From NCBI GenBank assembly GCA_038227745.1, contig JBBRPS010000612.1, forward strand, positions 1 to 6,471: a stretch of DNA of 6,471 nucleotides, in the 5' to 3' direction. Below are positions 4,213 to 6,471 of the stretch, piece by piece. The DNA comes from DASPXY01 sp038227745. Lineage in GTDB: Bacteria > Planctomycetota > Planctomycetia > Gemmatales > Gemmataceae. The position numbers were made by a program, and so were the translations under genes. Position 1 is the stretch's first letter; each line of letters opens with the position of its first letter. The notes under the pieces are model-generated. The model saw only the letters and a list, made by a program, of their open reading frames with translations, was not told where the DNA came from and ran no database searches.

Positions 4213-6471
4213 ATGGCCGAGACCGCGGTCGCTTTCTTCTGGCATCAGCACCAGCCGTACTACCCCGATGACGTCGTCGGCGAGAACCCCATGCCGTGGG
4301 TGCGCCTGCACGGCGTCAAGGACTACTACGGCATGGCCCTGCACCTCCTCGAGTTTCCGGAGATGCGCTGTACCATCAACCTGGTGCCGAGTCTCCTCCT
4401 GCAAATCGAGGGCTACACCGAGCGCGGCGCCACCGACCGGCCCCTGACCGTCTCGCGCCTCGCCGCCGACGCCCTGACGGAGGAGGACAGCCTGTACCTC
4501 CTCGACCACTTCTTCATGGCGAACGTGGCGCACATGGTCCGGCCGTTCCCGCGCTACTTCGAGCTGCACCAGCGCCGCGCCCCCGGCCGGAACACCGCCC
4601 GCGAGGCCCTGCGCCGCTACAACGAGCGCGACCTGCGCGACCTGCAGGTGTGGTTCAACCTCGCCTGGGTACACCCGCTGGCCGTCGAGCGCGACGCGGG
4701 CCTGCGCGAGCTGGTCGCCAAGGGACGGCACTTCACCGAGGCCGAGAAGGCGTGGTTGCTCGACAAACACCTTGAGATCCTGCGCGCGATCATCCCGCTG
4801 CACCGCAAGCTCGCCGACAGCGGCCAGGTCGAGTTGACCACGACTCCCTATTACCACCCCATCCTGCCGCTGCTGCTCGACAAGAAGCTGGCGCGCGAGG
4901 CCATGCCCGACGTCAAGCTGCCGCGCTGCACCGCGGGCTACCCCGAGGACGCGGAGGTCCACGTGCGGCGGGCGGTAGAGCAGCACGAGCGCATTTTCGG
5001 CCGCCGGCCGCAGGGGCTGTGGCCGGCGGAGGGCAGCGTCTGCCAGTCGATGCTGCCGCTGCTGGCGAAGTACGGCGTCCGCTGGATCGCCACCGACGAG
5101 GAGATCCTCGGCAAGGCAACCCAGGGCTTCATCAGCCGCGATCCGCAGGGCCACGTCCGCAACCCCGAGCGCCTGTACCGCCCTTACAAGGTCCGCGAAG
5201 GCGACAGCGAGCTGGCCATCGTCTTCCGCGACCACGCCCTGAGCGACATGATCGGCTTCCACTACCAGCGCAGTGACCCGGTGGCGGCGGCGGACGACTT
5301 CGTGCGGCATCTGCAAAACATCCGAGCCGCGGTCGGCGGGAATGAGCCGGCGCTGGTGAGCGTGATCCTCGACGGCGAGAACTGCTGGGAGCACTACCCC
5401 GGAGGAGGCGTGCCGTTCCTGCGCGCCCTGTACGAGCGCTGCACGCGCACCCTGGGCCTCAAGCCGGTCACGCTGGGCGGCTACCTGGAGAAACACCCGC
5501 CGCGCGACGCCCTGCCGCACCTGCCCGCGGGGAGTTGGATCAACCACAACTTCGCGATCTGGATCGGTCACGAGGAGGACAACGCCGGCTGGGACGCCCT
5601 GCACCGGGCGCGCGAGTACCTGCTCGCCAGGAGTCAGGGATCGGGAGTGGGCACACAAGCCCGAAGCGCAAGCGAGGGATCCCTCGCTTGCGCTTCGGGC
5701 TTGTCTGTGGAGTCCCGACCCCTGACCCCTGTGCAAAGGGCGTGGGAGGAGATCTACATCGCCGAGGGCAGCGACTGGTTCTGGTGGTACGGCGACGACC
5801 ACTCCAGCGCCCAGGACGCGCTGTTCGACTACCTGTTCCGCAAGCACCTGCAGAACGTCTACCTGCTGCTCGGCGACCAGCCGCCGCCCGACCTGTCGCG
5901 ACCCATCAGCCGCCGCGGCCAGCGCGCCATCCACACCCTGCCGCGCAGCTTCCTCGACGTGAAGCTCGACGGCCGCGAGACGTTCTTCGAGTGGGTCAGC
6001 GCCGGCCGCTACACCTGCCAGAACGAGCGTGGTACTATGGCGATGGTGACGCGCGGGCCGATCCGGGACGTGTACTTCGGCTTCGACCTGCGGCGGCTTC
6101 TGGTCCGCGTCGATTTCGACGTCCCGGCCCGGCAGGCGCTGGCGGACTACGACGCCCTGCGCATCGGCTTCGTCGAACCGGCGGGCTGGGAGGTGGTGAT
6201 CGACAGGCCGGCAACGGCGGCCCCGCGGGCCGAGCTGCGCCGCGAGACCGGCGGCCTGGGGCCACCGCCGCAGGTCGTGGCGGTCGAGGCCGGCATCGAC
6301 CGCATCGTCGAGGTCGGCATCCCGTTCGACCTGCTCGGGATGAAGGTGGGCGAGCCGCTGCAGTTCTTCGTCGAGGTGCTGGAGGGCGGGCAGAGCCGCG
6401 ACCGCGCCCCGCGCGAGGGAGCCATCCACCTGATGCGGCCGTCGCCCGACTTCGAGCAGATCATGTGGGAC
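4213..6471 (+). CDS. Glycoside hydrolase family 57 (COG1449-type alpha-amylase/alpha-mannosidase), 3' end cut by window
   Basis: The frame is open for 753 codons to the window edge. GH57 enzymes are retaining hydrolases or transferases acting on alpha-glucans. The conserved regions occur in order: HQHQPYY (11-17), GQVELTTTPYYHPILP (204-219), GLWPAEGSV (268-276) with nucleophile Glu273, LDGENCWEHYP (386-396) whose Asp387 is the likely acid/base, and WINHNFAIWIGHEEDN (442-457). The subgroup block AEGSDWFWWYGDDH (517-530) follows, then a beta-rich C-terminal domain. There is no signal peptide, so it probably acts on intracellular glycogen-like glucan; the exact substrate is unknown. The end FEQIMWD looks like the usual C-terminus, so only a few codons are probably missing. 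Residues about 473-506 are encoded by palindrome copy 3, a low-complexity insert between the catalytic barrel and residue 510. All motifs are intact, so the protein may be functional. Confidence 0.93.
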   Translation, partial: MAETAVAFFWHQHQPYYPDDVVGENPMPWVRLHGVKDYYGMALHLLEFPEMRCTINLVPSLLLQIEGYTERGATDRPLTVSRLAADALTEEDSLYLLDHFFMANVAHMVRPFPRYFELHQRRAPGRNTAREALRRYNERDLRDLQVWFNLAWVHPLAVERDAGLRELVAKGRHFTEAEKAWLLDKHLEILRAIIPLHRKLADSGQVELTTTPYYHPILPLLLDKKLAREAMPDVKLPRCTAGYPEDAEVHVRRAVEQHERIFGRRPQGLWPAEGSVCQSMLPLLAKYGVRWIATDEEILGKATQGFISRDPQGHVRNPERLYRPYKVREGDSELAIVFRDHALSDMIGFHYQRSDPVAAADDFVRHLQNIRAAVGGNEPALVSVILDGENCWEHYPGGGVPFLRALYERCTRTLGLKPVTLGGYLEKHPPRDALPHLPAGSWINHNFAIWIGHEEDNAGWDALHRAREYLLARSQGSGVGTQARSASEGSLACASGLSVESRPLTPVQRAWEEIYIAEGSDWFWWYGDDHSSAQDALFDYLFRKHLQNVYLLLGDQPPPDLSRPISRRGQRAIHTLPRSFLDVKLDGRETFFEWVSAGRYTCQNERGTMAMVTRGPIRDVYFGFDLRRLLVRVDFDVPARQALADYDALRIGFVEPAGWEVVIDRPATAAPRAELRRETGGLGPPPQVVAVEAGIDRIVEVGIPFDLLGMKVGEPLQFFVEVLEGGQSRDRAPREGAIHLMRPSPDFEQIMWD
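5628..5731. repeat. Palindromic repeat, copy 3, inside the GH57 coding region
   Basis: Bases 5655-5679 and 5680-5704 form a perfect palindrome centred on GGGATCCC, with arm core gcccgaagcgcaagcgaggg, two bases different from copies 1 and 2 in each arm. In the same register pairing continues outward with few mismatches: 5641-5646 with 5713-5718, 5633-5639 with 5720-5726, and 5628-5631 with 5728-5731. The 104-nt unit contains no stop in the gene's frame and adds about 34 codons (Arg473 to Pro506). In mRNA it would form a very stable hairpin within the message. Confidence 0.93.

Noticed and set aside
4296..4775. Plus-strand open frame of 159 codons inside GH57
   Set aside because: It is an out-of-frame shadow of the GH57 gene, whose true frame starts at 4213 and contains the conserved motifs.
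1755..5731. Three related repeats as a possible CRISPR array or inverted-repeat ends of one transposon
   Set aside because: The copies are 1-3 kb apart, each is itself a full palindrome, there are no regular spacers or cas genes, and no transposase lies between them.
4075..6429. More than 2.3 kb of minus-strand open frame antisense to GH57, in frame with the methyltransferase
   Set aside because: The translation has no recognisable domain, while the plus strand carries every GH57 conserved region. The methyltransferase has its own strong ribosome binding site and promoter at its proximal start.

Overview
This 6.5 kb stretch of GC-rich bacterial chromosome carries five protein genes and three copies of a palindromic repeat. 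The source is probably a planctomycete of the Gemmata type. That placement is inferred from high GC, Gemmata-like protein sequences, and the hairpin repeat whose arms read SPTRQRG or ASEGSLA when translated. I recall such repeats as abundant in those genomes, but no search was run.

Layout, left to right. (1) 62-697, minus strand: pdxH, a full-length pyridoxamine 5'-phosphate oxidase. (2) 902-1747, plus strand: a cytoplasmic von Willebrand factor A (VWA) protein with an intact MIDAS metal site, divergent from pdxH across a 204-bp spacer with candidate promoters. (3) 1755-1844: palindrome copy 1, right after the VWA stop. (4) 1891-2616, plus strand: a Uma2-family (DUF820) predicted PD-(D/E)XK nuclease with a C-terminal coiled coil, followed by a possible intrinsic terminator. 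(5) 2677-2946: no gene seen. (6) 2947-3057: palindrome copy 2, between the ends of two convergent genes. (7) 3073-4074, minus strand: an FkbM-family SAM-dependent methyltransferase with a strong ribosome binding site and a good sigma-70-like promoter. (8) 4213 to the window end, plus strand: a glycoside hydrolase family 57 (GH57) enzyme, probably missing only its last few codons. Palindrome copy 3 lies inside it, in frame, at residues about 473-506.

The five genes do not form an obvious pathway. They cover vitamin B6 cofactor salvage, an orphan VWA protein, a Uma2 protein of unknown role, a methyltransferase that in this family often acts on glycans or natural products, and an alpha-glucan enzyme. 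The fkbM and GH57 genes are divergent neighbours and could both touch carbohydrate metabolism, but that is only a guess.

The most notable signal is the repeat family. Its two arm variants differ by changes matched in the opposite arm, so pairing is preserved. Each core also sits at the centre of a larger palindrome whose outer arms differ from locus to locus. One copy has been absorbed into an enzyme's reading frame. Very long open frames antisense to pdxH/VWA and to GH57 are side effects of base composition and are not annotated as genes.
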